From an uncultured Megasphaera sp. (GTDB taxonomy: Bacteria > Bacillota > Negativicutes > Veillonellales > Megasphaeraceae), in assembly GCA_900540735.1 (NCBI GenBank), contig UQHB01000031.1, positions 1 to 31,925 of the forward strand: 31,925 nt of DNA, written 5' to 3'. Both the position numbers and the translations under genes were made by a program. How positions within the stretch are numbered: position 1 is the stretch's first letter; every line of letters begins with the position of its first letter. Below, piece by piece: positions 1 through 9,108 of this stretch. Under the pieces are notes generated by a model, which saw nothing but the letters and a program-made list of their open reading frames with translations, searched no databases and had not been told where the DNA came from.

Positions 1-113
1 TACTACGGCATGAAAACCATCATTTTAATTTGTACTAAATCTTGACATAGGACCAAATAGCTTAATTAAATTGTACTACTAAAAATAAAAAGAAGAAACA
101 CCCTTTGATATAT

Positions 114-148
114 AAAAAACGCGATGCCTCAGCCGAAGCATCGCGTTT
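114..148 (-). terminator. Rho-independent terminator of the ilv operon
   Basis: An 11-bp perfect stem (arms 117-127 and 138-148, loop 128-137) is followed on the minus strand by a run of T, read as GTTTTTTATA. It lies 16 bases past the ilvD stop codon, so it closes the ilvCBND transcript. Positions 1-113 hold no gene that I can support. Confidence 0.9.
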
Positions 149-163
149 AGTATTTCTATGAGA

Positions 164-1816
164 TTATTTCAGGACTGCACCTGTATTAGCTGACGTTACA
201 AGACGAGCATACCGGGAAAGGTAACCAGTCTTGACTTTCGGTTCTGGTTGTTTCCAAGCAGCTTTACGGCGCGCTAATTCTTCATCGCTTACTTCGAGTT
301 CGAGCTTACGATTTGGAATATCGACGAGAATTTTATCGCCATCTTCGACGAGAGCAATGGGGCCGCCTTCCATGGCTTCCGGCGAAATATGACCGATGCA
401 GGCACCACGGCTGGCACCGCTAAAGCGTCCGTCTGTAATTAGGGCAACTTTCAGGCCCATACCGGTAATGACAGCTGTGGGGTTGAGCATTTCCCGCATG
501 CCTGGGCCGCCTTTTGGTCCTTCGTAGCGAATGACGACGACGTTCCCTTCTTTGATTTCACCGCCGAGGATAGCCGCAATAGCGTCTTCTTCGGAGTTAT
601 AGCATTTTGCCGTACCTTCGTAGGTCAAGAGGTCTGGTTCAACAGCACTTTCTTTGATGACCGAGCCAAGGGGTGCTAAGTTCCCAGTCAGGATAGCCAG
701 GCCACCTTTATGCATGTATGCATTTTCAACGGAGTGAATGACTTCAGGCCGCTGGATTTCAGCGTGTTCAATCCGTTCGCCAATGGTGCACGTAATAGTC
801 TTAGCATCTGTATGGATAATGCCGAGTTTTGTCAATTCTTTCATGACTGCGCAGATACCGCCAGCTTCATTGAGGTCTTGCATGTGGTACGTACCGCCTG
901 GGCTAAGTTTGCAAAGGTAGGCAGCTTTACGGCTGATTCTATCGAACGTATCGAGGGGCAAGTCAATGCCTGCTTCGTGAGCAATAGCCGGTAAATGGAG
1001 GACTGTATTAGTCGAACCGCCAATAGCCATGTCGACAGCAATAGCGTTTTCGAAAGCTTCGAGGGTCATAATGTCGCGTGGTTTAACGTCTCGTCTGACG
1101 AGGTCAACGACGACTTCACCTGCTTTTTTCGCAAGCATCCGACGGGCACCAAAGTACGCTGCCGGAATCGTGCCGTTACCAGGCAGGCCCATACCGAGGA
1201 CTTCAGTCATGCAGTTCATCGTATTTGCTGTAAAGAGGCCGGAACAGGAGCCGCATCCTGGACATGCTTCGTATTCCATTTGAGTCATTTCTTCTTGGGA
1301 CATTTGACCAGAGCCGACTTTCCCGGCTGCTTCGAACATGGTGCTGACACTGATGTCTTTGCCTTTATGACGGCCAGCGAGCATCGGGCCGCCGCTGACG
1401 ACGACTGCCGGAATATTGAGCCGCCCTGCAGCCATGAGCATGCCCGGTACGATTTTATCGCAGTTCGGAATGAGGACTAAGCCGTCAAAAGCATGGCCGT
1501 TCGCTACGGCTTCGATAGAGTCACAGACGAGTTCACGGCTTGCGAGCGGATATTTCATGCCGTTATGGCCCATGGCGATGCCGTCACAAATGCCGATAGC
1601 CGGGAATTCTACAGGCATGCCGCCAGCAGCAGCTACACCGAGTTTTACGGCTTGGGCAATATCACGAAGGCCAATATGGCCCGGAATAATTTCATTGAAG
1701 GCGTTGACGACGCCAATCATCGGTTTTTTTAATTCTTCATCAGAGTAGCCCATAGCATGGAACAGAGCTCGATGGGCTGTACGGGTAATCCCCTTTTTCG
1801 CAACATCACTACGCAT
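164..1816 (-). CDS. ilvD: Dihydroxy-acid dehydratase
   Basis: This enzyme dehydrates 2,3-dihydroxy-isovalerate and 2,3-dihydroxy-3-methylvalerate to the 2-keto acids that precede valine/leucine and isoleucine. It is cytosolic and carries an Fe-S cluster. At 550 residues it has the usual length for the bacterial family. Seen in the sequence: the cluster/active-site cysteines in IPNCDK (Cys119) and in ACPGCGSCSG (Cys185, Cys188, Cys191), the CDGIAMGH motif (77-84), and the C-terminal GRFSGASRGACIGH signature. The ATG at 1816 starts directly at the conserved N-terminus (MRSDVAKKGI) and has a purine-rich stretch (AAGAGAAAGGATG) upstream. It is the last gene of the operon, 25 bases after ilvN, and a terminator follows. 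Control should come from the T-box upstream of ilvC. Confidence 0.97.
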   Translation of the reverse strand: MRSDVAKKGITRTAHRALFHAMGYSDEELKKPMIGVVNAFNEIIPGHIGLRDIAQAVKLGVAAAGGMPVEFPAIGICDGIAMGHNGMKYPLASRELVCDSIEAVANGHAFDGLVLIPNCDKIVPGMLMAAGRLNIPAVVVSGGPMLAGRHKGKDISVSTMFEAAGKVGSGQMSQEEMTQMEYEACPGCGSCSGLFTANTMNCMTEVLGMGLPGNGTIPAAYFGARRMLAKKAGEVVVDLVRRDVKPRDIMTLEAFENAIAVDMAIGGSTNTVLHLPAIAHEAGIDLPLDTFDRISRKAAYLCKLSPGGTYHMQDLNEAGGICAVMKELTKLGIIHTDAKTITCTIGERIEHAEIQRPEVIHSVENAYMHKGGLAILTGNLAPLGSVIKESAVEPDLLTYEGTAKCYNSEEDAIAAILGGEIKEGNVVVIRYEGPKGGPGMREMLNPTAVITGMGLKVALITDGRFSGASRGACIGHISPEAMEGGPIALVEDGDKILVDIPNRKLELEVSDEELARRKAAWKQPEPKVKTGYLSRYARLVTSANTGAVLK

Positions 1817-1841
1817 AATCTACATCCTTTCTCTTTTACAG

Positions 1842-2345
1842 TTACATATCTTTCACAGGAACGAGGCCGCGGGAAAGGGAAATTTGACCTGTCCGGGCAA
1901 GTTCTAATACTTGGTAATCTTTGAGCATATCTAATAAAGCATCTAGATGGTCTGTCCGTCCAGTTAAGCGGAAAATAAGGGACATGCGCTGTACATCGAC
2001 GACTTTCGCATGGAAAAGGTGAGCAATATTGGTCAAATCTTCCCGTTCAGACGGCGTATTATATTTTACTTTAATCATAGCCAATTCGTAGCTCACGAGG
2101 GGTTCATCGTCGAGGTTGACGACTTTGATAACGTCAATGAGTTTGGCTAATTGGTTAATAGCCTGGTCTAATTCCCAGCGATTTTCTACAGAGACGACAA
2201 TATTAATACGCGTTACGTCTGGTTCTTCTGTATAACCAGCGTTAATATATTCAATATTAATGGCCCGGCGGCTAATGAGGCCGGCAACGTGCGTCAATAC
2301 GCCTGGTTTGTTATCACACAAGATAGCAATATGTTGTCTCATCAT
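1842..2345 (-). CDS. ilvN: Acetolactate synthase small (regulatory) subunit
   Basis: This is the regulatory subunit of acetohydroxyacid synthase. It stimulates the IlvB catalytic subunit and gives feedback inhibition by valine. The 167 residues match the IlvH-type small subunit: an N-terminal ACT domain (about 4-75, with CDNKPGVLTHVAGLISRRAINI) and a C-terminal ALS small-subunit domain (about 84-157). The start is a double ATG; the first overlaps the ilvB stop by one base (TAATG), which implies translational coupling and fixed stoichiometry with IlvB. An ilvD gene follows 25 bases later. The second ATG (2342) is an equally possible start. Confidence 0.95.
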   Translation of the reverse strand: MMRQHIAILCDNKPGVLTHVAGLISRRAINIEYINAGYTEEPDVTRINIVVSVENRWELDQAINQLAKLIDVIKVVNLDDEPLVSYELAMIKVKYNTPSEREDLTNIAHLFHAKVVDVQRMSLIFRLTGRTDHLDALLDMLKDYQVLELARTGQISLSRGLVPVKDM

Positions 2346-4039
2346 TATGCATTACCTCCTAAGACCATTTCTTCCAGTCTCTTACCGCCTGGCACCATAG
2401 GATACACATCTTCGTCTTCTGGGATAAAGACATCGAGTAAAGCCGGGCCGTCCACAGCAAAGAGTTCATCCATTGCTGCGGCTAATTCTTCTGGTTTCCG
2501 TGCCGTAAAGCCCGGTACACCCATGGCTTTCGTCAAAGTCGGCAAATCGGGATTATCACGGATGACGGACTGGGAATAGTGGCCGTTGTAGAACATGCGC
2601 TGCCACTGATTGACCATACCGAGGACGTTATTATGGAGGACAACGACTTTTACAGCAATGCCGTATTTATGGAGCGTTGCAAATTCTTGGCAATTCATCA
2701 TAATACTGCCATCGCCTGTAAAGAGGACGACCGTCCGTTTCGGACAGCCTACTTTCGCACCGAGAGCTGCTGGCAAGCCGTAGCCCATAGTACCTAAGCC
2801 ACCGGACGAAACAAAGCACCGCGGCTGCGTTAATTGACAGAACTGGGCAGCCCACATTTGATGCTGACCTACGTCAGTTACGATAATTGTATCATCTGGA
2901 GTCCGTTCTTGTACAGCTGCAAATATATCTTCCGGCGACACAGCCGTATCTAAATGGCGTGTACCAAAAGGATGGGCTTCTTTCATGGCTAAGACTTCAT
3001 CACGCCATGGACCGTACTGGCTGGCAAAGTCTTGAGAGCTCTGCTGTAAAGCCTGCGTTAAGAGTGGCAAAGACCACCGCAAATCGCCATTGACGCTAAT
3101 GTCAGCATGTACGATTTTATTAATTTCTACTTTATCTATATCAAAATGAACGATTGTTGCGTTAGGCGCAAAATTTTCTACGTCCCCTGTGACGCGGTCA
3201 TCAAAACGGGCACCAACAGCGACGAGCAAATCGCAGTTCGTCACAGCCATATTGGAAGCATACGAACCATGCATGCCAACCATGCCGAGGTTAGCTTCAT
3301 CTTTGTCGGAAATAGCTCCTTTGCCCATGAGCGTTGTCACGACTGGTACGTGCAGTTTATCGACGACTTGCTGTAAATACGGGGCCGTATCGGATAAGAC
3401 CACACCGCCGCCGACGAGGAATACCGGTTTTTTCGCCCCTTCTAAGGCTTTTACAGCGCGCGTTACATCTGTTTCGTTGCCGACGTACGTACCGCTGTAG
3501 CCCCGAAGGTGGACGGTTTCGGGATATTCGTAGTCAAAGGACGTATCAAAGACATCTTTTGCGACATCCACAAGAACAGGGCCAGGACGGCCCGTTGTTG
3601 CAATGTAAAACGCTTCTTTCAGGACACGCGGTAAATCCCGGACCGATTTGACAAGATAATTATGTTTCGTTATCGGTGTCGTAATGCCCGAAATATCCGC
3701 TTCCTGGAAAGAGTCACGGCCAATGAGCGGTGTTGCCACCTGGCCGCTAATGATGACGAGAGGAATAGAATCCATGTTGGCCGTCGCAATGCCTGTTACC
3801 ATGTTGCAAACGCCAGGCCCTGACGTAGCAAAGCAGACGCCCGGTTTGCCAGTTGCTCTGGCATAGCCGTCAGCCGCATGGACAGCTGCCTGTTCATGGC
3901 CCGTCAAAATATGGGGAAATTGTGCTTTGTATAATTCGTCATATAAGGTCAGTACAGAGCCGCCAGGATAACCAAAGACGACTTGTACGTTTTCACGTTT
4001 CAAGCTTTCGATAACAGCTTGGGCGCCGGTCATATTCAT
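2345..4039 (-). CDS. ilvB: Acetolactate synthase large (catalytic) subunit
   Basis: This thiamine-diphosphate and FAD enzyme condenses pyruvate with pyruvate or 2-ketobutyrate to give acetolactate or acetohydroxybutyrate. The 564 residues carry the three expected domains. The N-terminal pyrimidine-binding domain has the catalytic glutamate in GHEQAA (Glu49). The central FAD/transhydrogenase-like domain lies at about 190-330. The C-terminal diphosphate-binding domain has the Mg/ThDP motif starting at GDGS (442-445) and ending in HNN (469-471). An AAGGAGAGGG ribosome site precedes the ATG at 4039. It sits 28 bases after ilvC and is coupled to ilvN. I considered a catabolic acetolactate synthase (AlsS) or pyruvate oxidase; the ilvN partner and operon make the anabolic enzyme much more likely. 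Confidence 0.96.
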   Translation of the reverse strand: MNMTGAQAVIESLKRENVQVVFGYPGGSVLTLYDELYKAQFPHILTGHEQAAVHAADGYARATGKPGVCFATSGPGVCNMVTGIATANMDSIPLVIISGQVATPLIGRDSFQEADISGITTPITKHNYLVKSVRDLPRVLKEAFYIATTGRPGPVLVDVAKDVFDTSFDYEYPETVHLRGYSGTYVGNETDVTRAVKALEGAKKPVFLVGGGVVLSDTAPYLQQVVDKLHVPVVTTLMGKGAISDKDEANLGMVGMHGSYASNMAVTNCDLLVAVGARFDDRVTGDVENFAPNATIVHFDIDKVEINKIVHADISVNGDLRWSLPLLTQALQQSSQDFASQYGPWRDEVLAMKEAHPFGTRHLDTAVSPEDIFAAVQERTPDDTIIVTDVGQHQMWAAQFCQLTQPRCFVSSGGLGTMGYGLPAALGAKVGCPKRTVVLFTGDGSIMMNCQEFATLHKYGIAVKVVVLHNNVLGMVNQWQRMFYNGHYSQSVIRDNPDLPTLTKAMGVPGFTARKPEELAAAMDELFAVDGPALLDVFIPEDEDVYPMVPGGKRLEEMVLGGNA

Positions 4040-4067
4040 AAATCTAATCCCTCTCCTTCAATTCTTC

Positions 4068-5075
4068 TTAGTCTTCTGTTTTCGGCTGTAACCACGGCAT
4101 CATAGCACGTAATTTTGCGCCGACTTTTTCAATCTGATGTTCTTGGTGCTGACGACGCATAGCGAGGAAGTGTGCCCGGCCGCCGGCTCTGTTTTCAAGT
4201 AACCAATCTTTGGCAAAAGTACCGTCTTGAATTTCTTTTAAGACTTGTTTCATCCCTTCTTTAGTTGCATCGGTGACAACGCGCGGGCCCGAAACATAGT
4301 CGCCATATTCAGCCGTATCGGAGCAAGAATAACGCATCTTGGACATGCCGCCTTCGTGCATGAGGTCAACGACTAATTTCATTTCGTGGAATGTTTCGAA
4401 GTATGCAATTTCCGGCTGGTAACCAGCAGCAACTAAGGTTTCGAAACCGTCTGTAATCAACTGGCAAACGCCGCCCATGAGGACTGCTTGTTCACCGAAG
4501 AGGTCTGTTTCTGTTTCTTCTTTAAAGGTCGTCTGGATAACGCCGGCACGAGTACCGCCAATGCCGCGAGCATACGCCAAAGCTAAATCGAAGCATTTAC
4601 CGCTAGCATCTTGTTCAACAGCAAATACGTCCGGAACACCGCCGCCTTCAACGAATGTACGACGAACGATGTGGCCTGGGCCTTTCGGTGCAACCATGAA
4701 GACATCGACATCAGCAGGAGCCACGATTTGTTTGAAATGAACGTTGAAGCCGTGTGCGAAAGCTAAAGCACTGCCGGATTTGAGGTTCGGGCCGATTTCT
4801 TTTGCATAGACGTCAGCTTGTTTTTCATCTGGAATGAGGACCATTGTTACGTCTGCATCTTTAACTGCATCAGCTACGGATTTAACAGTAAGGCCGGCTT
4901 CCCGTGCTTTTTCTACGGATTTGCTGCCGTCATAAAGGCCAACGACGACGTTTACACCACTATCTTTGAGGTTCAATGCATGTGCATGACCTTGGCTGCC
5001 GTAGCCGATAATAGCGACCGTTTTATCTTTCAATACATCCCAGTTTACGTCTTGATCATAAAATACTTTTGCCAT
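4068..5075 (-). CDS. ilvC: Ketol-acid reductoisomerase (class I, short form)
   Basis: KARI isomerises acetolactate or acetohydroxybutyrate and reduces it with NAD(P)H to the dihydroxy acid used by IlvD. The 335 residues fit the short class I family. The N-terminal Rossmann domain starts with GYGSQGHAHALNL (about 24-36). The conserved FKEETETDLFGEQ and HEMKLVVDLMHEGGMSKMRY segments in the C-terminal knotted domain carry the Mg-binding acidic residues. An AAGGAG site stands just upstream of the ATG at 5075. It is the first gene after the T-box leader and heads ilvC-ilvB-ilvN-ilvD. The order with ilvC first is less common than ilvB-N-C but is the full three-step pathway in one transcript. Cofactor preference (NADH or NADPH) cannot be settled by eye. 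Confidence 0.97.
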   Translation of the reverse strand: MAKVFYDQDVNWDVLKDKTVAIIGYGSQGHAHALNLKDSGVNVVVGLYDGSKSVEKAREAGLTVKSVADAVKDADVTMVLIPDEKQADVYAKEIGPNLKSGSALAFAHGFNVHFKQIVAPADVDVFMVAPKGPGHIVRRTFVEGGGVPDVFAVEQDASGKCFDLALAYARGIGGTRAGVIQTTFKEETETDLFGEQAVLMGGVCQLITDGFETLVAAGYQPEIAYFETFHEMKLVVDLMHEGGMSKMRYSCSDTAEYGDYVSGPRVVTDATKEGMKQVLKEIQDGTFAKDWLLENRAGGRAHFLAMRRQHQEHQIEKVGAKLRAMMPWLQPKTED

Positions 5076-5151
5076 GATTAAAGTCTCCTTTGTGAATAAA
5101 AATATATTATTTGTCTTCGTTGGCCTTTAGAGTTTTCTTGCGATAGGCAAT

Positions 5152-5465
5152 AAAAAAATCCGTCCCCCAACTCACTTGAGGGACGGATATAATTCCGCGA
5201 TACCACCCTGATTCCTGTGACATTACTGCCTACAGGCTCTCTACAACGTACCAACATACGCGTTTCCTATAACGTGGAAAAATCGTTTCCGCTTAATATG
5301 CTTCAGCGTCACTCTTTGGGGAGGATTTTCACAGATTCATAACGACTGGCTTGCACCGTCCGCCAGCTCTCTGGACGCTCTTGAATATGTTACTCTTTCC
5401 CGTCATCAGATTTGTCATTATGGCTTTAGAGAAGCATTCTCTTTGGTGCCTCTCGAAAAGCTTGA
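5152..5465 (-). promoter_or_regulatory. T-box riboswitch leader of the ilvCBND operon
   Basis: The minus-strand RNA carries the T-box core AGGGTGGTATCGCG (revcomp of 5196-5209), followed by a terminator hairpin (arms 5158-5166 and 5180-5188) with seven U (5152-5158). Upstream in Stem I are an AGTA box (in GAAAGAGTAAC), the AGAGAG apical element and a GTGAAA segment directly before the likely specifier. Read from that position the specifier would be ATC (revcomp of 5324-5326, isoleucine); CTC (leucine, 5321-5323) is the alternative if the loop is one codon further on. Uncharged tRNA would pair with the T-box and prevent termination, turning on branched-chain synthesis. About 75 bases separate the terminator from ilvC. 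Confidence 0.93.
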
Positions 5466-5469
5466 CTGT

Positions 5470-5498
5470 ATTCTACAAAGGTTTTGCGCCGTTGTCAA
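5470..5498 (-). promoter_or_regulatory. Promoter of the ilv operon (sigma-A type)
   Basis: On the minus strand a perfect -35 TTGACA (5493-5498) is separated by 17 bp from TAGAAT (5470-5475). It lies immediately before the T-box Stem I and about 50 bases beyond the stop of the upstream gene, so it is the expected start for the ilv transcript. Confidence 0.88.
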
Positions 5499-5551
5499 GG
5501 GATTTTCTGTTCTTTTTTCGTAATTTTTTACGTTAAACGTTTACTTCTAGT

Positions 5552-6784
5552 TTATAATTTATTTCCAACATACCATTTCACAAACTGTTGCGCAATTCGC
5601 CCATTGCGGCCGGAATGTTCCATTTCCCAGCGCACGCCGAGGACACGGAGCTTATCTTTCGGAATGGAAATGCCATGTTTTTGCAGTTCATGGTCAATAA
5701 TAGCAAGGTATTCATCTTGCGTGGGCGTACCGTAATGAATGATGAGGCCGAAGCGGTCCGAGAGGGAAATGGATTCGTTCGTACTGTCGTCGCGATAGAC
5801 TTCATCCATTTCATCGTTCCGGTCTTTCCACGTTTCTTTGAGGAGATGACGCCGGTTGGACGTAGCATACATGACTACGTTTTTAGGCTGTGGCGAAACG
5901 CCGCCGTCAATAGCCGATTTTAAATATTTATATTCTTTTTCGTCTTCATCGAAGGATAAATCATCGAAGAAGAGAATGAATTTTTTACTGCGAATAGCGC
6001 ATAAAGTTTCCATCAGTTGAGGCAATAACTGGAGCTGGTCGCGGCTGATTTGGATGAGCCGCAGGCCCTGCGTATGGAAACGATAGACCAAGGCTTTGAC
6101 GGCCGTCGACTTGCCTGTGCCCCGCGCGCCCGTGAGGAGGACGTTATTAGCATCTTTTCCTTCGACGAAATGCAGTGTATTAGTCAGAAGTTTTTCTTTC
6201 TGTACTTCATAGCCAATGAGGTCATTCCAGTCATTATGAGGGAACGCATCAATACCGATAAGGTCGCCACGAGACGATAAACGAAAGGCCATGTACGCAG
6301 CCAGTTTGCCCCGGCCAAAGGACGCATAGTGAGCAAGCAAGGCCTGGGCTGCACTCGTACTATCTGTACAGGACGCAAAGGCCGCTGTTAAGGCCTTCAC
6401 AACTTCGTCGTCTTTCGGTTCTGCTGGTGTATAGTCGTCGAGGAAGGCGTATTCTTCGCCAAAGACTTGCGATGATGTGAGGTTGACGTAAGGCCAGATA
6501 ATAGCCATGTCGTGCTTCATGGCAGCCGTCAGTCCTGGTCCAAAGGTGCCGGTCTTTTCGACGGTTCGGGCGGCTAAATTATCGCCCGTACAGAAGAGAT
6601 AGACTACATATTGCTGCCACACGTTGCCCGAAAGCCCCAGCAATTCGGCATAATGGAGGAGTGTTGCTGCTCCGTCGGCTTTACCTTTAGTTTCGTCTGC
6701 ACCCATGGACGCAGCAGCGAGCATGAGTGGATTTTGTGAAAATTCACGGCATAAGACGAGGTGATTCATATCGGCATAATTCAT
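5552..6784 (-). CDS. DUF815-family AAA+ ATPase
   Basis: This is a 410-residue P-loop ATPase of the DUF815 type, a family widespread in Firmicutes and proteobacteria without an established function. The N-terminal half (1-185) is family-specific. The AAA+ core follows, with Walker A GARGTGKS (219-226), Walker B ILFFDD (270-275), a sensor-1-like ATSN (307-310) and SDRFG (342-346), where the arginine could act as a finger. The ATG at 6784 has an AAAGGAGG site. It lies 13 bases after nagZ, so it is probably co-transcribed with nagA-nagZ. No signal peptide is seen, so it should be cytosolic. No clear terminator separates its stop from the ilv promoter. Confidence 0.85.
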   Translation of the reverse strand: MNYADMNHLVLCREFSQNPLMLAAASMGADETKGKADGAATLLHYAELLGLSGNVWQQYVVYLFCTGDNLAARTVEKTGTFGPGLTAAMKHDMAIIWPYVNLTSSQVFGEEYAFLDDYTPAEPKDDEVVKALTAAFASCTDSTSAAQALLAHYASFGRGKLAAYMAFRLSSRGDLIGIDAFPHNDWNDLIGYEVQKEKLLTNTLHFVEGKDANNVLLTGARGTGKSTAVKALVYRFHTQGLRLIQISRDQLQLLPQLMETLCAIRSKKFILFFDDLSFDEDEKEYKYLKSAIDGGVSPQPKNVVMYATSNRRHLLKETWKDRNDEMDEVYRDDSTNESISLSDRFGLIIHYGTPTQDEYLAIIDHELQKHGISIPKDKLRVLGVRWEMEHSGRNGRIAQQFVKWYVGNKL

Positions 6785-6797
6785 AAAAATGCCTCCT

Positions 6798-7937
6798 TTA
6801 TTTTAATTTCGTCCGCACAATGCGCAAGACTTTTTTATCAACTATTTGCTTAAATTTACTGTTATTTTTATATTCTTCCAATAAGCCTTCGTACGTTTCT
6901 CGTTCGTGGCCATAGTCATGGCAGACGAGTACCATGTCTGCACCGGCTTTGATGGCCATGACACCCATATCTTTAAAGGCGTAATGTTTCGCCATAGCTC
7001 CCATTTCCATATCGTCTGAGAGAATCAGGCCTTGGTAATGGTACTGATTGCGCAGTAAATCCGTCATAATCGGCTTCGAGACGCAAGCCGGGAGATTCGG
7101 GTCTAAGGCCGGGAAGGTTATGTTCGAAACCATAATGAAGGTCTTATCGTCGTCGATTTGTGGAATCAGTTCCGCAAAGGGGCGCAAATCTTGTTGGTCT
7201 AACATATCCCGATTAGCCGTTACGCTGTCGCCGTCAATATGCGGGTCCGTCTTCACTTTGCCAATGCCTGGGAAGTGTTTCAAAGAACTCCAAATCCCTG
7301 CTTCTTTATAGCCAGCTACGGCTTCTTTCGCAAAAGCAATGACTGTATCTGGGTCGTCACTATAGGACCGTTCCGCAGCGGAGCCGAGGTCGATGACCGG
7401 TGCAAAATTGACGTTAATCCCCAGTTCTTTTAAAGCTTGTCCAGTCGTGACGGCCCATTTCTTTGCTTCCCCCGGGTCGCCCGTTTGGCCAATAGCGGCT
7501 TCACTGGGCACAGCTGGGAAATCATTGCGCATGCGCAAGACTTGTCCCCCTTCTTGGTCGACGGCAATAAAAGGCTTGACGCCAGTCGTTTTCGTCACGT
7601 GGCCGTCAATGGCTTTCGTCAAGGCTTTGACTTGGTCCTGGGACTCCATGTTGCGGTCAAAGAGGATGACGTTTCCCATGGGGTACTGCGATAATTGCCA
7701 CGACGCATCTTGGTCAAAGGTCGGTGCCAAAATGCCCACCATCATGAGTTGGCCTACTTTTTCTTCTGGCGTCATCTTTTCGACAATAACTTCTGCCGTT
7801 TGGGGCGTACTTTCTTTACTCGTACCGCCAGTAGTGCCATCTACTTTTTGATTTCCTAATAAGCCGTTACACACAGCTGTAATCACCATCAGTCCGATGA
7901 GGGCGACGAGGCTCATCCATTTAGTTATCTTCTTCAT
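6798..7937 (-). CDS. nagZ: Beta-N-acetylhexosaminidase, GH3 family (NagZ-like), membrane-anchored or exported
   Basis: This is a glycoside hydrolase family 3 enzyme that removes N-acetylglucosamine from muropeptides or other GlcNAc glycosides. I take the ATG at 7937 as start (379 residues), because GGGGAG lies 10 bases upstream; the longer reading begins with TTG and lacks a site. Residues about 8-23 form a hydrophobic signal or anchor segment. The cysteine after it (TAVC) does not fit the lipobox well. The GH3 NagZ signature begins KHFPGIGK, and the Asp-x-His dyad of the family is TDPH (Asp231, His233). The nucleophile is predicted as the first Asp of SDDMEMG (Asp308). A Thr/Ser-rich linker (about 34-45) follows the signal. 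The start overlaps nagA by 17 bases, so the two are translationally linked. Confidence 0.92.
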   Translation of the reverse strand: MKKITKWMSLVALIGLMVITAVCNGLLGNQKVDGTTGGTSKESTPQTAEVIVEKMTPEEKVGQLMMVGILAPTFDQDASWQLSQYPMGNVILFDRNMESQDQVKALTKAIDGHVTKTTGVKPFIAVDQEGGQVLRMRNDFPAVPSEAAIGQTGDPGEAKKWAVTTGQALKELGINVNFAPVIDLGSAAERSYSDDPDTVIAFAKEAVAGYKEAGIWSSLKHFPGIGKVKTDPHIDGDSVTANRDMLDQQDLRPFAELIPQIDDDKTFIMVSNITFPALDPNLPACVSKPIMTDLLRNQYHYQGLILSDDMEMGAMAKHYAFKDMGVMAIKAGADMVLVCHDYGHERETYEGLLEEYKNNSKFKQIVDKKVLRIVRTKLK

Positions 7938-9078
7938 TGTATGCAATCTCCCCGGCAATTACCGTCTGTTTCACATGAAAATCAGTACTATCTAAAATGA
8001 CAATGTCCGCCTGCTTCCCTTCGTCTAAGGAGCCGACGCGGTCGTATATGCCCAAATCTTTCGCTGGATTGGCCGTCGCCATAGCAATGACATCGGGCAA
8101 GGACGCGCCTGTATTGAGGAGGAAATTGAGGACGCACAAATGCATCGGCGCAATGCTCGCCGCAATAGTGCCGTCAGCGAGCCGTGCTTCGCCGTCTTTT
8201 ACATAGACAGTCTGTCCACCTAATTCAGACGTACCGTCCGGCATGAGGCACGCGCGCATAGAATCGGTTACAAGGATAATGCCGTCGCGGCCTTTTAGTT
8301 GATACGCTAACTTCTGCGCTGCTGGATGGACGTGAAGGTTATCGCAAATGAGTTCACATTTCGCGTTTTTATGTAGTAGGGCTGCGCCAACTAGTCCCGG
8401 TTTGCGATGATGGAAAGGCGACATGGCATTATACAAATGGGTCACGTGGCAGCACGGCACGTCATCCATAACAGCTGTAGCTTCTTCATACGTCGCATCA
8501 CTATGGCCTAAAGAAGGAATAATGCCGTGGTCTACACATTGATGGATAAAGGTATTGTTACGTAGCGTTTCCGGTGCAAACGTAATGATTTTCAAACAAT
8601 CTGCATAAGGTTCAAGCCACGAAAAATCCGCTTCTTGAATATACTGCGCGTCTTGAGAGCCCTTGTGTTTTTCACTGACGAAAGGCCCTTCCATGTGGGC
8701 ACCGACAATTTGCGCCCCTGTGCCAGGCTGCTGCATGGCCTGTTGAATACGCCCTAAGGCCTGTTCAATACGGGGACGGTCATAGGTCATAGTCGTTGCT
8801 ACAAAAGAAGTCACGCCCGTCTGCGGCAAGGTCCGTTGCATCGTTTCTAAAGCCTTCGGGTCTTCATCCATAACATCTACACCGACACAACCGTGGATAT
8901 GTTCATTAATAAAGCCCGGTACGACAAAACCACCGCCTGCATCGATAACTTTTGTGCACATGCCCGCACGGAACTGCTTGCGCGGCACGATTTTCCAAAT
9001 ATCTTTTTCATACATAATCACTTGCCCATTGACGATTTCATGGTCATGGACGACGAGTCCATTAACGATTGCTTTCAT
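7921..9078 (-). CDS. nagA: N-acetylglucosamine-6-phosphate deacetylase
   Basis: NagA hydrolyses GlcNAc-6-phosphate to glucosamine-6-phosphate and acetate, a step in reuse of cell-wall or environmental amino sugars. The 385-residue form starting at the ATG at 9078 (MKAIVNG, with AGGAG 11 bases upstream) is preferred over a longer TTG reading. Visible motifs: EHIHG (59-63), AHMEGPF with metal-binding Glu130, GHSDA with His192, THLYNAM with His214, and the catalytic Asp272 in VTDSMRA. It heads a probable operon nagA-nagZ-DUF815. NagB deaminase is not present in the window, so glucosamine-6-phosphate may go to NagB elsewhere or to GlmS/GlmM-linked wall synthesis. Confidence 0.95.
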   Translation of the reverse strand: MKAIVNGLVVHDHEIVNGQVIMYEKDIWKIVPRKQFRAGMCTKVIDAGGGFVVPGFINEHIHGCVGVDVMDEDPKALETMQRTLPQTGVTSFVATTMTYDRPRIEQALGRIQQAMQQPGTGAQIVGAHMEGPFVSEKHKGSQDAQYIQEADFSWLEPYADCLKIITFAPETLRNNTFIHQCVDHGIIPSLGHSDATYEEATAVMDDVPCCHVTHLYNAMSPFHHRKPGLVGAALLHKNAKCELICDNLHVHPAAQKLAYQLKGRDGIILVTDSMRACLMPDGTSELGGQTVYVKDGEARLADGTIAASIAPMHLCVLNFLLNTGASLPDVIAMATANPAKDLGIYDRVGSLDEGKQADIVILDSTDFHVKQTVIAGEIAYNEEDN

Positions 9079-9108
9079 AGTCTTTCTCACTCCTATATGC
9101 AATTTCTA

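Noticed and set aside
42..70. TTGACA-N17-ATTAAA on the plus strand at the window start
   Set aside because: It points into the terminator and 3' end of ilvD with no plus-strand gene after it; probably chance in AT-rich DNA.
995..1480. 161-codon plus-strand open frame, and similar long open frames opposite ilvD, ilvB, nagZ and xdh
   Set aside because: They lie antisense to strongly supported enzymes, have no ribosome sites and no recognisable protein content; they reflect the base composition of the real genes.
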